Both the position numbers and the translations under genes were made by a program. A stretch of 64,000 nt of DNA. Origin: Marisa cornuarietis. Its lineage: Eukaryota; Mollusca; Gastropoda; Architaenioglossa; Ampullariidae. Below, one piece after another: positions 31,689 through 46,000 of this stretch (the first letter of the stretch is position 1; each line of letters begins with the position of its first letter). Under the pieces are notes generated by a model that did not search any database, was not told where the DNA came from, and was given only the letters and a program-made list of their open reading frames with translations. The stretch is taken from contig SMMW01000046.1 of assembly GCA_004794655.1 (NCBI GenBank), forward strand, positions 4,612,501 to 4,676,500, written 5' to 3'.

Positions 31689-34600
31689 GGTCGAAAAGAC
31701 ACCTAAATATTAAAATACACCAAACGTGAACTTCTTCCTCCACTGTTAGCGCCCCCAAAAACTCTCATGGCAATTTTCGAAAATCGTGTATCGTACGCTG
31801 AGGTATACAGGCTGTCGAGTTATTTATTTCATTCGTTTTTAATAGGTGGTATGATTCGACAGGCAATATTGTGGTATACAAACTTTTGCGAGCAACTTTT
31901 GAAGAGTTCCCCGAGAAGATGATACTGGAACAAAAATAGAAAAGGGAGAAGACTGGAAATACAAATTTTGAAATATTGAAAGAGAACTGAAATACCCAGA
32001 AAGAAGCTAGAATCGACGCATAGAAAGTGGGAAGCTTCATATCTTCTTAATTCTTCTCTGTCTGAAAGTAAAAAAGGAACGAACCATTAGCCTCCTTGCA
32101 CCAAGGCGGGTCCACTCTCCATGCTTGAGAGAAGACGTTCACCGCTGGTACATGAGTTGCTTGGTGCATTTCTTTCGTTATTCGTCTTGTCTACAAGAAA
32201 TTTAAAAGATCATTCATTTCCTTATCAAGGCAGGCCTCTGTAGGTCCTGGTTCTTGTTTACAGCTCTCATTATGACAGAGTGACGACGCTTTGCACATGT
32301 GCAATGGAACAGAGGTACAAGACTGCTGCTGTTGCTCCATTCCAGAGCCGCAGCCCTGATGCATGGAACTTTGTGCGTTAGCAGTCAAAGTCCTTCGCCT
32401 AGAGAACTCTGCCTCGTCTTTACGATCCTTGAAGAAAAAGAAAACGTACTGCAACGAAGGATAGGAAACTATACTCAGTGCACATCGAACGCCAGGAATC
32501 GGCGATGAATGGGTACTTTAAAATATTGTGCTGTATGGCTCAGAACAAAGAACGATTAGACGGAGTCACGCTTGACCGGCATAATGAAAGGTCTTCCGTC
32601 ATCCTGCTGGACAAGAATCTTGTTGATGGGTAGATTTGTCGTCGATGAAAAAAAATGGCAATTTTTAACTTACCTTCGCTGTGTTTCATTGGCGTCATTT
32701 CGGATGGTGGTGGTCAGAGAAAAGAAGTAGAATTTATTCGATCACCCCTTTCATCTGCAATTTCAGTAACTGCACTACCCCAAGATATATAGCTGTATAT
32801 GTGGGCATTGTGAGCTCGACATGACAGACATGGATCACACCAGTTCCCGAAGCGTTCAGTTTCTATGATGTAAGCATTGTGAGAATGGGCAATGAGAAGC
32901 GCGCATGCCATCGAGTGTATTCTTTCTCATGTTCTGCAAAACCTTTAGTTATTTTTTAATGTGCAGTTGAAAGTTTCGTATGTACCTATTTATATATATC
33001 TATATATAGATATTCTGGCTCTCTGGAACATTTTGGGTTATCAAGAACAACATGTTAATGCAAAGGAAGTTAGCCATCCTAATGGCAATGCCCTGTGTAG
33101 ATAGTTAAAGACGGACTTGTGTCATCCCTTTTACCATCGACCGTAAATATTTATTTGGAATATTTATCTATCGCGTGTAAATAATTTGTAAATGCTATTC
33201 GACGATCTGACTGATATTCCGCGAAGACGTCTAGTGCAAAATATGTGCTCTTTTGCCCCAGGACTAGAATATGAAAATAAACGTATAGTGGGATCTCGAG
33301 GAAGGGGATGTGAGAATATTCATGTCCAAAGGAGAGAATGCGCAGTAACTGCCACTGTTGCGACATTGTGTGGCACATCATCAATCATGAAATATCTGCT
33401 ACCCTGATCCATGTTTCAATGACTGAAGTAACAAAATTAAAAAACACGGCCATAAATATTGGTGCAGTTTAGCAAAAATTGTTGACTGCGGTCGTAAAAA
33501 AGACAACTGCAGTGAAATTCTCAAGAAATAATCCTCGACGGGTTTATTGCGTCTAACAGGCGTCATCTCGAAACACCATCTTTAACGTCCCGCGGTTGTC
33601 TGTTATACATTCATGTTCTCTCTTTATGACAACATACAGAGGAAGCTAAAACATTTAATCCAGGACTGCCTTTCACTAAGGACCTGGATACGAGATAAAT
33701 TGCTCAAACATTAAACTGCGTGTTGCGATAGGCTCAATGCAAACAGGAAATGTTTTCCTCTTTTCTTCACAAATTGTCTTTTTTTAAAAAAAAATCCTGT
33801 TTAAATTACAGAAATACGCTGTCCTCACAAAGTCGAGTTTTTTGTTTTTTTTCAGATTATCGTTTATTTTATTTGCAAAAGTCTTTAAAGGCACGCAAGG
33901 CGAACCTTACACCATCTGGGTCATACGTGTCGAAATGTTGAGTACTGTTATGAAGTGTTGACAGTGGGGCTAACCTCACCAACAACAAATCACATTTGGA
34001 GATAAATAATGGGTAGACTATGGGTAGACCATTATAAGCTTTTTATTCCTTGCGAGATACGAAAATTTCCTCATAAGCTCCAGCGTACTCCCGTCTTATT
34101 CTATTAGTGCATCTTGGGATCGTTGTGATATCTGTCATCACTTACATTAAGATTTTAGATGTGTCATCTTTCTAAGTAACCAACTTGTGTGTGACCAGCA
34201 AAGTGTTTATGCATACAGCATGCAGTCTTCGGATGTGAATTATCAGTAGAAAAACTCTGTAACAACTTAACTCTGATTTGCAGACTTCTTCTGGGGACCC
34301 TAGGCTATTCGGTGATGTTCACCAACCGTTAAATCCGGACGGAGAAAGGAAACTTAGCGCACCAACAGCAATCTCACGAAGCATTCCGTAAACGTTGCAT
34401 CAATGCTAGCTATTCTCCTAGATTTGTGTCCCTAGTCTTGGCATCTGCAATATAAAAGTGTTAGTGCGCGGTGTCAGCGCAACAGTCTGTCTGTTCGCCT
34501 AGATGCAAACTGTTATTCTAGTGACCGTAGATCACAATGTTAATGATGCTTGTTTGTGTATTTACTCGGTGATGATTTGACATTTTTCTGAAGAACTTAT

Positions 34601-36933
34601 TTTAATTTTCTACCGTAGATGTGCAAGTGGTGCCACCGAGCCTCACGCACTAGCACATGACGTGGCGCTTTTATGAGCCAGCCTCGTTCATGATGATGGG
34701 CTCTTTTCAACGATTTCTCTTGCTGACAGTTTGGATAATGTACAGATAGAGAGGATGATATACTAGCCGAAAGCACGTGTGCGTGATTGCATATTGCGTT
34801 TATGTCTGTATGCGTGTATGCGTGCGTGCGTGCCCTGTTCCAGGGAAGAAATGATCCTGGGTGTTATATGACTCGCTTTATAAAAGTTTCACACATGAGT
34901 CTTTCACTGGACACAGGCCTTTGTTTTCAAGGCCTGGTTGTAACGATCTGACAATTTAGCCGGACAACGGAGAAGAGTAATAAAACTTTTACTTAAAATT
35001 CATACCTAGAGTCACTCGATATGACAACAGAATGTAGAGAAAAGTCCACTTTATATTAGCATGCGTACCACTCGTCACTGAGCTTAGTTGAATGGGTGTC
35101 ATATCTACTACCCATACGTAAAACTGCTTTTAAATTTCACAGAGAGAAAGAGATCTGCGGGCACAATTATAAGGAAAAGTGGATACATGAGCTCATGCAA
35201 CCTTGTTGTAGTTATATGACCGAGCATATGCAGTCTCAAACTATCGAGACGGAACTACGAAGTTTTGGCTATGAGACGCTCTGGTTTTCGTAAAATAAAA
35301 CATGTCACGGCCTTGTTTGCGTTACAGTGTTCGTTCTTTCATGCGAGCCAGCGTTTTTCCCCTACTCGTTCGAGTTACCTCACGTTCTTTTTCTATTTTC
35401 CCTCGCCCTTCTCAAAACTCTCTCTTATTCTTCCTTCTTACGCTGTAATTATACAGCAAGTTCCGTTACCTTGTCTAGGAATAACAGTCCTTATGACAAG
35501 TAGCACGGCGTAAAACTTAAACAACCAAGCAATTATGACTTGTAATTTGACCACGCGCTGTATAGGCTCTTCAAAGGTGTACAGTTGTGCAACTTAATTG
35601 CATCCTCTTCCACGATTGGTCATGTAACCTCCCACCGAACGACCCATGGTCAGACGCAAACAATGCCAGCTTTGCCTTGACCTTCGATGAGTAACAGTAA
35701 ATTTTAAAAAATCTCAAAATGTACACTTTTTCGTAATAAAAGAGTGTAAATACGTGCAAAAAGTATGGGAATAACCTCAGTTTCGTCTTTTTAATATTTT
35801 CGACTCTTATCTTGCCCAATATATATCGCATTCCACGTATACGCTGTATATCATCCCATGATGTTTATATAGTCCGGCTACGGCTTTGTCAATATCTCCA
35901 AAACTTACCCAAGCTGCGTAAGAGCGCGGTTAATTACACCACTATACGTCTGGGTGGATGAGTGCTATAGCTCTCCTATCGCTTGTCGTTGGCACCTTAT
36001 TATAACTTCCTCATTCGTGTTCTTTAACGAATCAACTGAAGTGTACCCTCACCAGTTACTACTACCTGTGAACGTAGACTGCATGAATGTCTTGAAGATG
36101 ATTTCCCGAAAAGACTGACATAACGCGCTTTATCGTACCTCGTATGTGACTGAGTTAAAGACGGTACATCGAATCAAAAGAACACAACAGATCATGTACA
36201 TTGGCACTATACGTACATAGTTAAATTACCTTAAAAAAAAATTCACTCTGGAGAACTAAGTTATGCCAGAACCAGATCACTATAAATTACCTTTCTCTGC
36301 CACACCATTTCTTAAACTTATCTATAATAAATAAACGGATCAAAAGAATGAATAAAGCTTCTTCACCACTGCCTTAGATTACTGGTTATGAGAGGCCATG
36401 CTACATGGGACTAACTTCGATACGTCTGTCTCTGTGAACCGGCAACTACGAAATATAGCTCGCCAACGATGATGAAGAAACCTAACATGAAATTAAAAAT
36501 GTTGTTGTGTTATTGGCTTCTGCTGGGCTGCAACTGTCAAACCTGACACGACTATTTCGTGCAGCGAGGAAACATTCCTCTCTCCAAATACTAGAGTAGT
36601 CTCCCTTTATTTATTCTTGTAAATCTTCGGTCCGCTGTCGTGTTTGATATACGGACGTAGTAATCAGTGGTATGATACAGGCTGTTCGTGATAAGTTATG
36701 AAAATCTACGACTAAATTAAGTGTGGTTTAATGGAATATTCAGGCGGGATATAGTTCTCTTCGTTATTCGAGTAAGTGTAGCAAGATTGTCGCACTGCGC
36801 ATGTTCGGAAGTCACTTGCTGATTGAAGTTCCACCTTTGATGGGAAACTGCTAAGGGCCGAAAAATGAAGTGACAGAAAAAAGCAGTGTAGATGCATTCT
36901 CTTAGAGAAACATCAGCATAAAGCAAAGTTACC
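31689..36933. other. ABCA5 3' UTR, intergenic DNA and MAP4K upstream region
   Basis: No exon of either gene and no convincing further gene. A possible poly(A) signal aataaa lies at 33276-33281, and attaaa occurs shortly after the stop (about 31709); neither can be assigned from sequence alone. The 5' UTR and promoter of the kinase gene must lie in the last part, but I see no decisive element. Confidence 0.5.
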
Positions 36934-37023
36934 ATGCAGGCAGATATTCTTCGCCGAAACCCTTTGGATGACTTTGAATTAATCCAGAGGGTTGGCAGTG
37001 GAACGTACGGCGATGTTTACAAG
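36934..37023 (+). CDS. MAP4K3/5: MAP4K exon 1: start and glycine loop
   Basis: Residues 1-30, ending [13 protein letters not shown]. Kozak-type context accATG. Donor aag|gtaggc, phase 0. A 5' UTR exon further upstream is possible. Confidence 0.93.
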
Positions 37024-40000
37024 GTAGGCCTAAGTGACATTTTTTTATGCCAGTGTATGGATTATTTGTATACTATTGTGAACGACACACTTCAACCACA
37101 TAGGGGGCATTCTTTACAATTCTGGCCTAAACAAGCACATGATCTACAAAATCAAATGTTACTGCTTCTAAGTTATAAAATAAAAGTACGTCCAGCATTT
37201 ATGGTTCAGCCAAGAAGTTCCAGCTTATACCTTAAATGAAGAGATTGTTACACTTGATGAACTTTTGACTAGGGCAGAATTAGCAGACATCCATTAAATT
37301 ACCGAGTAACTGAACTGGAACTACATAAGTTTGCAAGAAGTACCATTGCGGTGATACTTTACAAACGGTTACACCTGATGGTACCTATTTACATAGGCCT
37401 ATGTAATTTCAATGTATACAGCTATATCCAAAGTTAAATCAATTAGTTTTGTTTATTTTTTTTTTTTTTTTTTACAGAATCACCTCATAAATGACAGATT
37501 GTTTTGGTTTGTACTTTTGTGCTTGTGTTGGTTGTGTTGTGTAAGAGTAACAGAAACTTGTTCAAGCAAGTTGTTTAAAACAATGGATTTGTCTTCTAAC
37601 CACATTCTAGGCAAGAGATCTGAACACAGGTGAATTTGCAGCCTTTAAAGTCATCAAGCTTGAACCAGGTTTGTGCAGACTTCCTATTTATGTGCTTATT
37701 GAAAGAATAACAAATACTTAATCAATTTTACCTTGAAGTATCTGCTGAATAAGCTTTACTGTTAACTGGAATGGAGTGTGTACTTTTCTAAATAAACTGT
37801 TATTCATGATTTATACAAACTAATTAAGAGGTTTTGGTTGTTTCTTTACATTTAATTTGTCAGTTTACATAACTTGCAAACACAAGGACATAATAAAGAC
37901 CTTTCTGTTTCCTGCTTTAGTCCAGCTAGTGGCAACTTAACCAAAGAGGAAGCAAGCTCTCTCAATACTGTCAGGTTATCAGTTACTGATTACAGGATTT
38001 CCTTATTTTCCATTGCATTTTTCTATCGCATCCCTCATCGTTTTTGTTATGATTAAGATATAGTTTGAATCTGCATGAGAGAGACCACAATTAAAATTTC
38101 TTTCTGGAGTAACGTAGAAGACTCTTTCTTTCAGGTGATGATTTTGCTATCATTCAGCAGGAAATACTTATGATGAAAGACTGCAAACATCCAAATATTG
38201 TTGCTTATTATGAAAGCTATTTGAGGTAAATTTATTTGTTTAATACTTTATATACTTATTATATATCCTAGATTGCATTTAAATTTATTATATTTTGGCC
38301 ATTAGTAGCTCATCTTTTACATGCATACACATGTTACAGCCTTTTCTTGACCTCAGCAATCTGACATTAACAAGAATTAATTCGATACCAGGAATCCAGT
38401 CTTAGGTGTTTTAAAGGCTTGAAATGACTATTATCTTAAGACAAATTCTGTATTTGACTTGGTGTAATGTCACTGATGTTGCAGAAGAGACAAACTATGG
38501 ATTGCTATGGAATATTGTGGTGGTGGTTCAATGCAGGACATCTACCATGGTAAGACTAAGAGAGTGATCTATCTCATGCTTCTGCATGCACATACAATTA
38601 TACATGGGATGATGGTTTCCCCATTGCATTGTAAAATTATAGACCACAAATTTTCAGACTTAATTTCTCTTTGTTTTCATCAACAGTGACTGGCCCTTTG
38701 GCGGAGGTTCAGATAGCCTTTGTGTGTCGTGAAACATTGAAGGGGCTGCATTACCTACATCGGAGAGGCAAGATGCACAGAGATATTAAGGTAACAAAAG
38801 TACATCTCACTTACTTGGTGTTCATTGTCACCACAAAAGTCTTAGTTGACAGTCAGCAGAAACCAAGTAAATGTATGGATGTTGGGGAGGCTCCTTGGCT
38901 TGTGCTCATAGTCATGAAGTTTATTTACCCTGTCTGTTACCCTACCAGAACTGGCTGCTACCTGCGGATAGTGGCTGTAACTCCATCTTCATGGAGTTAC
39001 GGTAGCCCTACCCCACATTGTATTACCATCTGATAATTTATGGAGAACCTCCCTTCCAATACTTTTCTCCCAGGTAGGGTTAGTATGGTACAGAAGATGA
39101 CTGATTTAGTTCAAGCAAACAGAATTTCTCTAGGGCTAATAAATAATCTCCATGGATATAAAAACTTTTTGTTATAAACAAAACTGAATATTGCAAACAA
39201 CATGGTGCCTTCAGTTTTTTCCACTTTTTGGTCATTTTGTTTCTGAATGAAAAAAATATATTTTCACTATATGATACTTGATATCCAATATAGAGGAACA
39301 TCACTTGGTTACAATTAATAAATTTGATATTCTGAGCTTCTTCCTTTCTTCCTTTCTTCCTTGCTTTTTCTTTTTTCATATACTCCTTGTTTTAGTTGTA
39401 GGTATCCCACTTGACCCTTTTGCCAAAGAGCAGATGCAGTTGCACTATTTGGGGGAAATTCCCACCATGCCAGTCAGTTAGATAACTTCAGTTACTCATA
39501 ACTTCTTAAATATGTGTGATAGGCCTGTCTTTCTTATTTTACAAATAACGTATTTATCAATATATATATATATAGCATTAAAGATATTAAATTTCAGTTT
39601 GCTCAAGGACATAATTTTAATGGTATAAATTTTCCAGAGACCTACATGCTCGCTCAAACTTGGTGCCTCCACCTCCCTAAGGGATGTAATTAAAAAGTAG
39701 ATTCTTAGTGGTTGTGAACATTATGGCATAAGAAGTTTCTTTAGACACACTTTTAACATTAGTTGAATGTCTTTCTTGTAGGGTGCCAACTTTTAACATT
39801 GGTTGAATGTCTTTCTTGTAGGGTGCCAACATCCTGCTTACAGATAATGGAGATGTAAAACTTGGTGAGTTTTACTTTTGATTTCTTCCTGAGCCTGTCA
39901 GTAATCATCATAGAGCAATAATATGTGAAAAAGGTTTATTAACAGAAAATGTTTAAAGACATTTATCAGAAATGGTAAGTGAGAAGTTTGTTATTGTTAG

Positions 40001-43000
40001 CAGAGTGTGATAGTGACAGTTTGTGTCTAGTTCTTATATGTTTTCATGTTAAAATTGTCCTTTATTTCTACATAATGTTGCAACAATTTTCTTTTGTGTG
40101 TGTGTGTTTTTTTTGGGCGGGTTTATGCCAATAATTTGAAATTTCAGCAAACATTGATCAAACATATGGTCATATTTATATGCACATTGTAGATGCATAC
40201 ATGCATGTGTATGCATGTGTGCACAGACATTTGCATAATGCAAATAACCACTAATGCATGCATCCACATCTTTTTCATGTACTCTTGAATATACAGACAT
40301 GGATTTTAACACCAGTCTTGTACAGACACCAGGACATGGATGAGTAGTGAGGTGCAGAAATGAAGATTTCTGATGCCAGATGACTATATTTTACCTATAA
40401 ACTTACATAATCTCTACAGCAGCTTCCTACGTGTGATTTATTTTACAGCTGACTTTGGAGTTTCTGCTCAGATAACAGCAACCATGTGCAAAAGAAAGTC
40501 TTTCATTGGAACGCCTTACTGGTGAGAAATTTATATGGCCTTTACAATCTTTTTCTGACATTAAAATATTGCACAGAGCATGCAACAGAGAGAAAAGATG
40601 CAGCTTTTGGGGAGCAGGAAAAGCTAAACTAAGCTTTGTGAGTGTGTGCATGCTTTGTGTATGCGGATGAGAGAAAGGGTCATGGATGCAATTTTTCTTG
40701 CTTTAGATCATTAAACAGGCAATATATCAGCTAGTCTAAAGTCATTACTCACTGTGGGTTGGTTTCTTTTTTATTTAATTTTCATTTAGTCTTTTGGATG
40801 TCATATTATCCATAATTGATCTGTATCTGTGCCTCATTCACACTCCTGGTGATTGTTGGCTATAAAAGAGTTATGTATATGTACATTCAGCTTAGACAAG
40901 ACACTTTTTCAGTATTAGTACTTCCTGTAGCTTCTCGCATATCTTGCATGTTTGCTTGCAGGATGGCACCAGAGGTGGCAGCAGTGGAGCGAAAGGGAGG
41001 CTACAACCAGCAGTGTGACATTTGGGCTGTAGGCATCACTGCCATTGAGTTTGCAGAGTTGCAGCCTCCAATGTTTGACCTTCATCCCATGAGGTGCAGA
41101 TCATGCTTCCAATGATGATAGATTTACATTTTTGTTTTACCTTTTTTTATGAAACATTCTAATTAAGGGCATTTCTAAGGTCATTGTATTAACTTTATGT
41201 AGATGTCTAAATAAGGAAAATGAAGTCTGTTCATGAGCAGCAGTATTTTAATGTCTTTCTTAGGTTCAGGCACTTTCTATTTCTGTGTCTACATTTCTGT
41301 ACCTCCAGCATCCCCCTCCCCCATCATTTCTCTTCTCTCCTCTTTCTTGATCTCTAGCTGTATGATCAGCAGCCTTTCTATTAAGGCAAAATCTGGTGAA
41401 TTGTTTGAGCATATAAATTTGATACTGATTAATCTTACACTAGACAGACAATGTTATCTGAGTGAATATTCATGTCAGTTGAGCAGAATATACATTCCAA
41501 AATTACTGAATCTAAACCAAAAACTAAAATTCTTTCTTTTTTTCAGAGCACTCTTTCTGATGTCAAAAAGTGGTTTTAAGCCACCTCAGTTAAAAGACAA
41601 AACTAAATGGTACGTGCTGTCAGAATTACACAATGGTGGTAGCCACAAAGACAGTAAATGCTGGTGTTTGTATATATGTATAGATACAAGGACATGTTGA
41701 TATTAGTATTACATAGCAATAGCCTTTTTGGCAAATCTTTGGGTTAGATCTGATCCTGTATTTGCTTTCAGGTAACTTTAATTTATGCATACAGTCTGCA
41801 TTAAAAGAAAGTGACATTTATCGTCATTGCATTTTTCCAGGTCTCAAGCCTTCCAACACTTTGTCAAAGTAGCACTTACAAAAAATCCCAAGAAAAGGCC
41901 ACCAGCAGATAAACTTCTTGAGGTAATTGAAGCATCTTGTAGACTTTTGTGTTGGAATATTAGAACCAGTATTAAGGCATTTTGTACTGAAACACTTGAA
42001 ACTATTTGTGTTCATTGTTGTTTTTCATTTGTTTGTTGTTATTTTGCAATGACCAAATAAATTTTAAGGTTTTCTTAGATTAACTGTCCTACAGATAATT
42101 TGATTTTTATTTTTTAAAGCATCCATTCCTTCAAGGAGACTTAAATCGCCGTTTGACCAAAGAGTTATTGGAAAAGTCCCAAAACCCCTCCCACACCTAT
42201 GAACCTGCTGAGACAGATGATGAAGGGGTAAGCTTACCTTTTTTGTAATGCTTACTCTTTTTCGTTTGTTTTGTAACTTTTATCACTGTTTCAAAGCTTG
42301 CATAGCATTGGCTTTTAACTCTTTCTTTATCACTGTTGTGGTTGTAGAACTTACATTTAATTCTAGTGGTTAGCACACAAAAGTGTGTTATTCAAACACA
42401 TATGCCTAAAAACCTACAGTAAACCTTAATTCGAACACCATTTTGCTGAAGAAAATGGTCATAATTTTGGTACTGCATCTCTGTTAGAACCTGTTTGTAT
42501 TAAACTTTCTAGGGAGCCCGAATCAGCATTTTCAATTTGTCTTGACTCATTTATGTATTTGTCTTGACTCATTTATGTGACTTAAAGTTTCAGATAAGTT
42601 GAAGTAGTTTGCTTTTAAATGTATCATCATCTGTGAGATCAAGATAATGTAGAATATTGTCTAGATGGTGTAAAATATTGTCAAATATAACCACCATTTT
42701 ATGTCCTTTTCACTGCAGCTGTTACAAGATGTGCCAAGAAGAATACCTTCAGACAAATCAACACGACCAAACCAAGCTGCAAATAGTATTGAAATTAAAG
42801 GTACAGTTTTTGTCTGAAACAAAGTTATTATTGTAGGTATGAACTACTAAAATTAACTTACATCATGCAGTCTTCAACCATGTTGTGTATCGAATCTAAT
42901 AAATCTGTTTTATGTTCTTTGTTTTTATTAAGGGTTAAAGCATACTATGAGCTCCGGAAGATCAGCTCCATTCACCATACTCTGTCCATCTCAATCACCA

Positions 43001-46000
43001 AAATTCTTATCTGCTCGTTTATTCTGTCTAAATTAGACTACTGCAACTCTCTTCTTGCTGTCTGTCCTCAATACCTCATTGATAAGCTTCAGAAGGTTCA
43101 GAACTCAGCTGCTCGTCTCGTTTTTCGGACTCGCAAACATGATCATGTCTCACCACTTCTTCGCTCTCTTCATTGGCTACCAGTTAAAGCTAGAATAGAC
43201 TACAAGCTCTCAACTCCCTGCTATGGTTTCTTCGAACGTCACTCCCCCAGCTACTTTAATGAAATCTTGTCTGTCAAAACTCCTGCCCGAAACCTTCGCA
43301 CCTCATCAGACTGCCGCATTTTATCCCTCCCTCTCACAAAGACAGTCACATATGGACAACGGATGTTCTCCCTTTGTGCTGCTCAGCAGTGGAACTCTCT
43401 ACCACACCACATTCGCCACTCAGCCTCCAAGGCTGCATTCAAACGCTCTCTTAAAACATATCTTTTTACAAAGTATTATTCCTGACTTGTACCTGATCTT
43501 TATGTTGTTCAGTGTCCCTATGTGTACCTCACTGTCAATTGGTTGTTATGTTTCTTTCTATCAAATTGTACTGTGCAGAGAGTGCGATCTATCTTATTCG
43601 TGATTCTGCACATTATAAGTTCTCATTATTATTATTATATGGGTAGAAAAAGATAAAAGACATCAGTTAATTTTTTTGTGGGCATATGGGAACCAAAAGA
43701 GTTTTGTAGAAGAATCCTGTCTTCAGGCAAATAACTCTAAATTTCTTGGAAGTACATATATTACAATTTAGACTACTTGTTTTTAAAAGAAAGTTTTTTT
43801 CTGGTTTGCTGTTTATCTTAGTATTTCATTTTATTTTACAGTCAACATGAACCTGGGGTCACCCGAGGTGAGATGAGACTGTATGATTATCTGTAATTTT
43901 GCCAGAACAGCTAAGTTAGATTTGGCTTATACAAATAATAAATGATTTTTCTTACATACAAATATTTGCATAAAAGGTTAAAATTGTGTGTTGTAATAAG
44001 TCCGTTTGGATTCAAAATACTCTTTATTTAAACATAAAAACTACCACTCCAACTTGTCTGTTTCATCTACCAGTTAAAGCTTATACAGAGATGTAAGATA
44101 TCAAAGCAAACATAGAAATTGATGTTAATTTTCCATAAATAAAACTTTAGAGAAACTCTTAAATAAAGTAAAGTATTCAACTGGTTTTTGCCTTTGCTCC
44201 AAAACAGGCATAGCACATGAAAGAAACTTGGGCAATATGTATTTGTAGCTAAGTTTACAGTGTAGTTATTTGAACCTAAGTAACAAGATAGGTATTTATA
44301 GCTAAGTACACAATATAGGGAAAGTTTTCAGGATTTATATGCTTTAAAACCTTCTCTGCAGGATGAGCGCTATGATACTGCAAAACCCTGGATAGATGAT
44401 GACTTATCCAGAAAGTAAGTAGATTAGATTGTGTCATTAAATACAAGTTGTTTTCCGATATGTGCACCTGAGAAACTGGCAGTGATTAACATATTAGTGT
44501 ATTGATGATATTTTAAGTGTTGATGTTAGCGGATTTGTTTTTAAAGAGTGGGGGATAGAAGTAAAACTTATGCTATAAGAATGCTTACATGGTCAAACAT
44601 GCTCAGGAAAAAAATTAGATTGTTGCATAGTTGCATAGTTTCTGCACTCTCTGAGCATCCTGCAGGTGAACTGTGTCAGAATGTGAATTTTGTGTGCATT
44701 GTTCAGGCGACATGCTGAATTTTTGAAGAATTTACTTCTGGTTGTTTTCTGAAACAGTTGGGAGAATAGGAAGAAGGGGGCAAGCTGAGGTCAGAACACC
44801 AGACTAGTCACCTTATGAACTTGTTAACCTGACCTCTTTGCCGTTACACTAGAGATACAGTCTCTAGATGAAATTATAAGTGCTCCCCAATTGTTCTGAC
44901 CTCACATTGGTTTTGTGTCTGCAGCATGGAGCTGTTTCAAACAGCCAGGTACCTGTTGCCAGTGCAGTTTTCTGCTGTTTCTATTAACTTCCTTGCTTAC
45001 TTAATGCTTGTAGCTGGGTCAACAATGTAAACATGAGGATGGGACTAGTAGGGAAGTAGTTTTGTATTTTTGGGCTAATCCTTTGTTCTCTTCCCATAGT
45101 GGGAGCAAACAAAGATTTGAGAACTGACTGCCGTACAGTTTAAAACAATGGAGGGTAGGAAGAAAATTGATTTAAAAGGAAGCTGGGAGATTAAAATTGC
45201 TTACCAAGAATCCAAGAAATCATACCCATGTTTGATTGTATGTAAAGTTTTTGAAACAAAGCTGTTTCAAATTACCATCAGATTTTAAAGAACTTCTTGA
45301 AGGTACAACAAGATTAGAACAGTGCCTGAATGAAGTTGGAATCCTTCACCTATATTAGACATGATAGCATTATTCTGACCCCAGAGATCTTTTTCATGTT
45401 TGTCTGGTTTAACTGCACATGATTTATATTTTCTTTTCATGCCTAATTTATTTATGGTGCATGTTTGCTTGAAATTTTGTGAGTATTAAAAGAAGAATCC
45501 CAGATTTTTTTTTCGATGGTTTCATTCCAATTCAAAGTCATCTTTAAGATGCGATTTATAAGTTTGCATGCTAGTCGTGTATAGTGATTTTTTTACATGT
45601 ATATTATTTTTGCTTGGAAAGTGTGATGAAAAAATGAAAAGAGTGTGTGTGTGTTTTTGGAAAGGTGGAGAGGTGTGTGTGTGCATTTAAAACACACATT
45701 GTATACTTATCTTGTGTCTGTGGACTTCATGCAGTACTTGAGCAAGGGGAGGAGCTTCCAATATGTTTTTTTATTTATTTATTTATTAATTTTTTTGTAA
45801 CTTGGAGCTCCCAGTATTATCTGGAGTCTTTGTTTTATCATTTATGCAGCAGCTTTGACCTTTCATGACAATTATTTTTTCCAACATACAATTTATTCAG
45901 ACTTTACTGTCAGTTTTGCAGAAGACATTTGTCTTTGATAGAGAAATGTATTGGGCATGTGTGATCTTTTTGTTGACTGTGCAATTTCTCTTTCCCTGCA

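Noticed and set aside
31204..31713. Second + strand frame and antisense frames over the last ABCA5 exon
   Set aside because: Only the frame starting VFLEF continues the family motif in phase.
38977..39000. Perfect 10-bp stem, 4-nt loop hairpin in a MAP4K intron
   Set aside because: Short, isolated, no U-run or precursor-like flanks. Not enough for a miRNA or regulatory claim.
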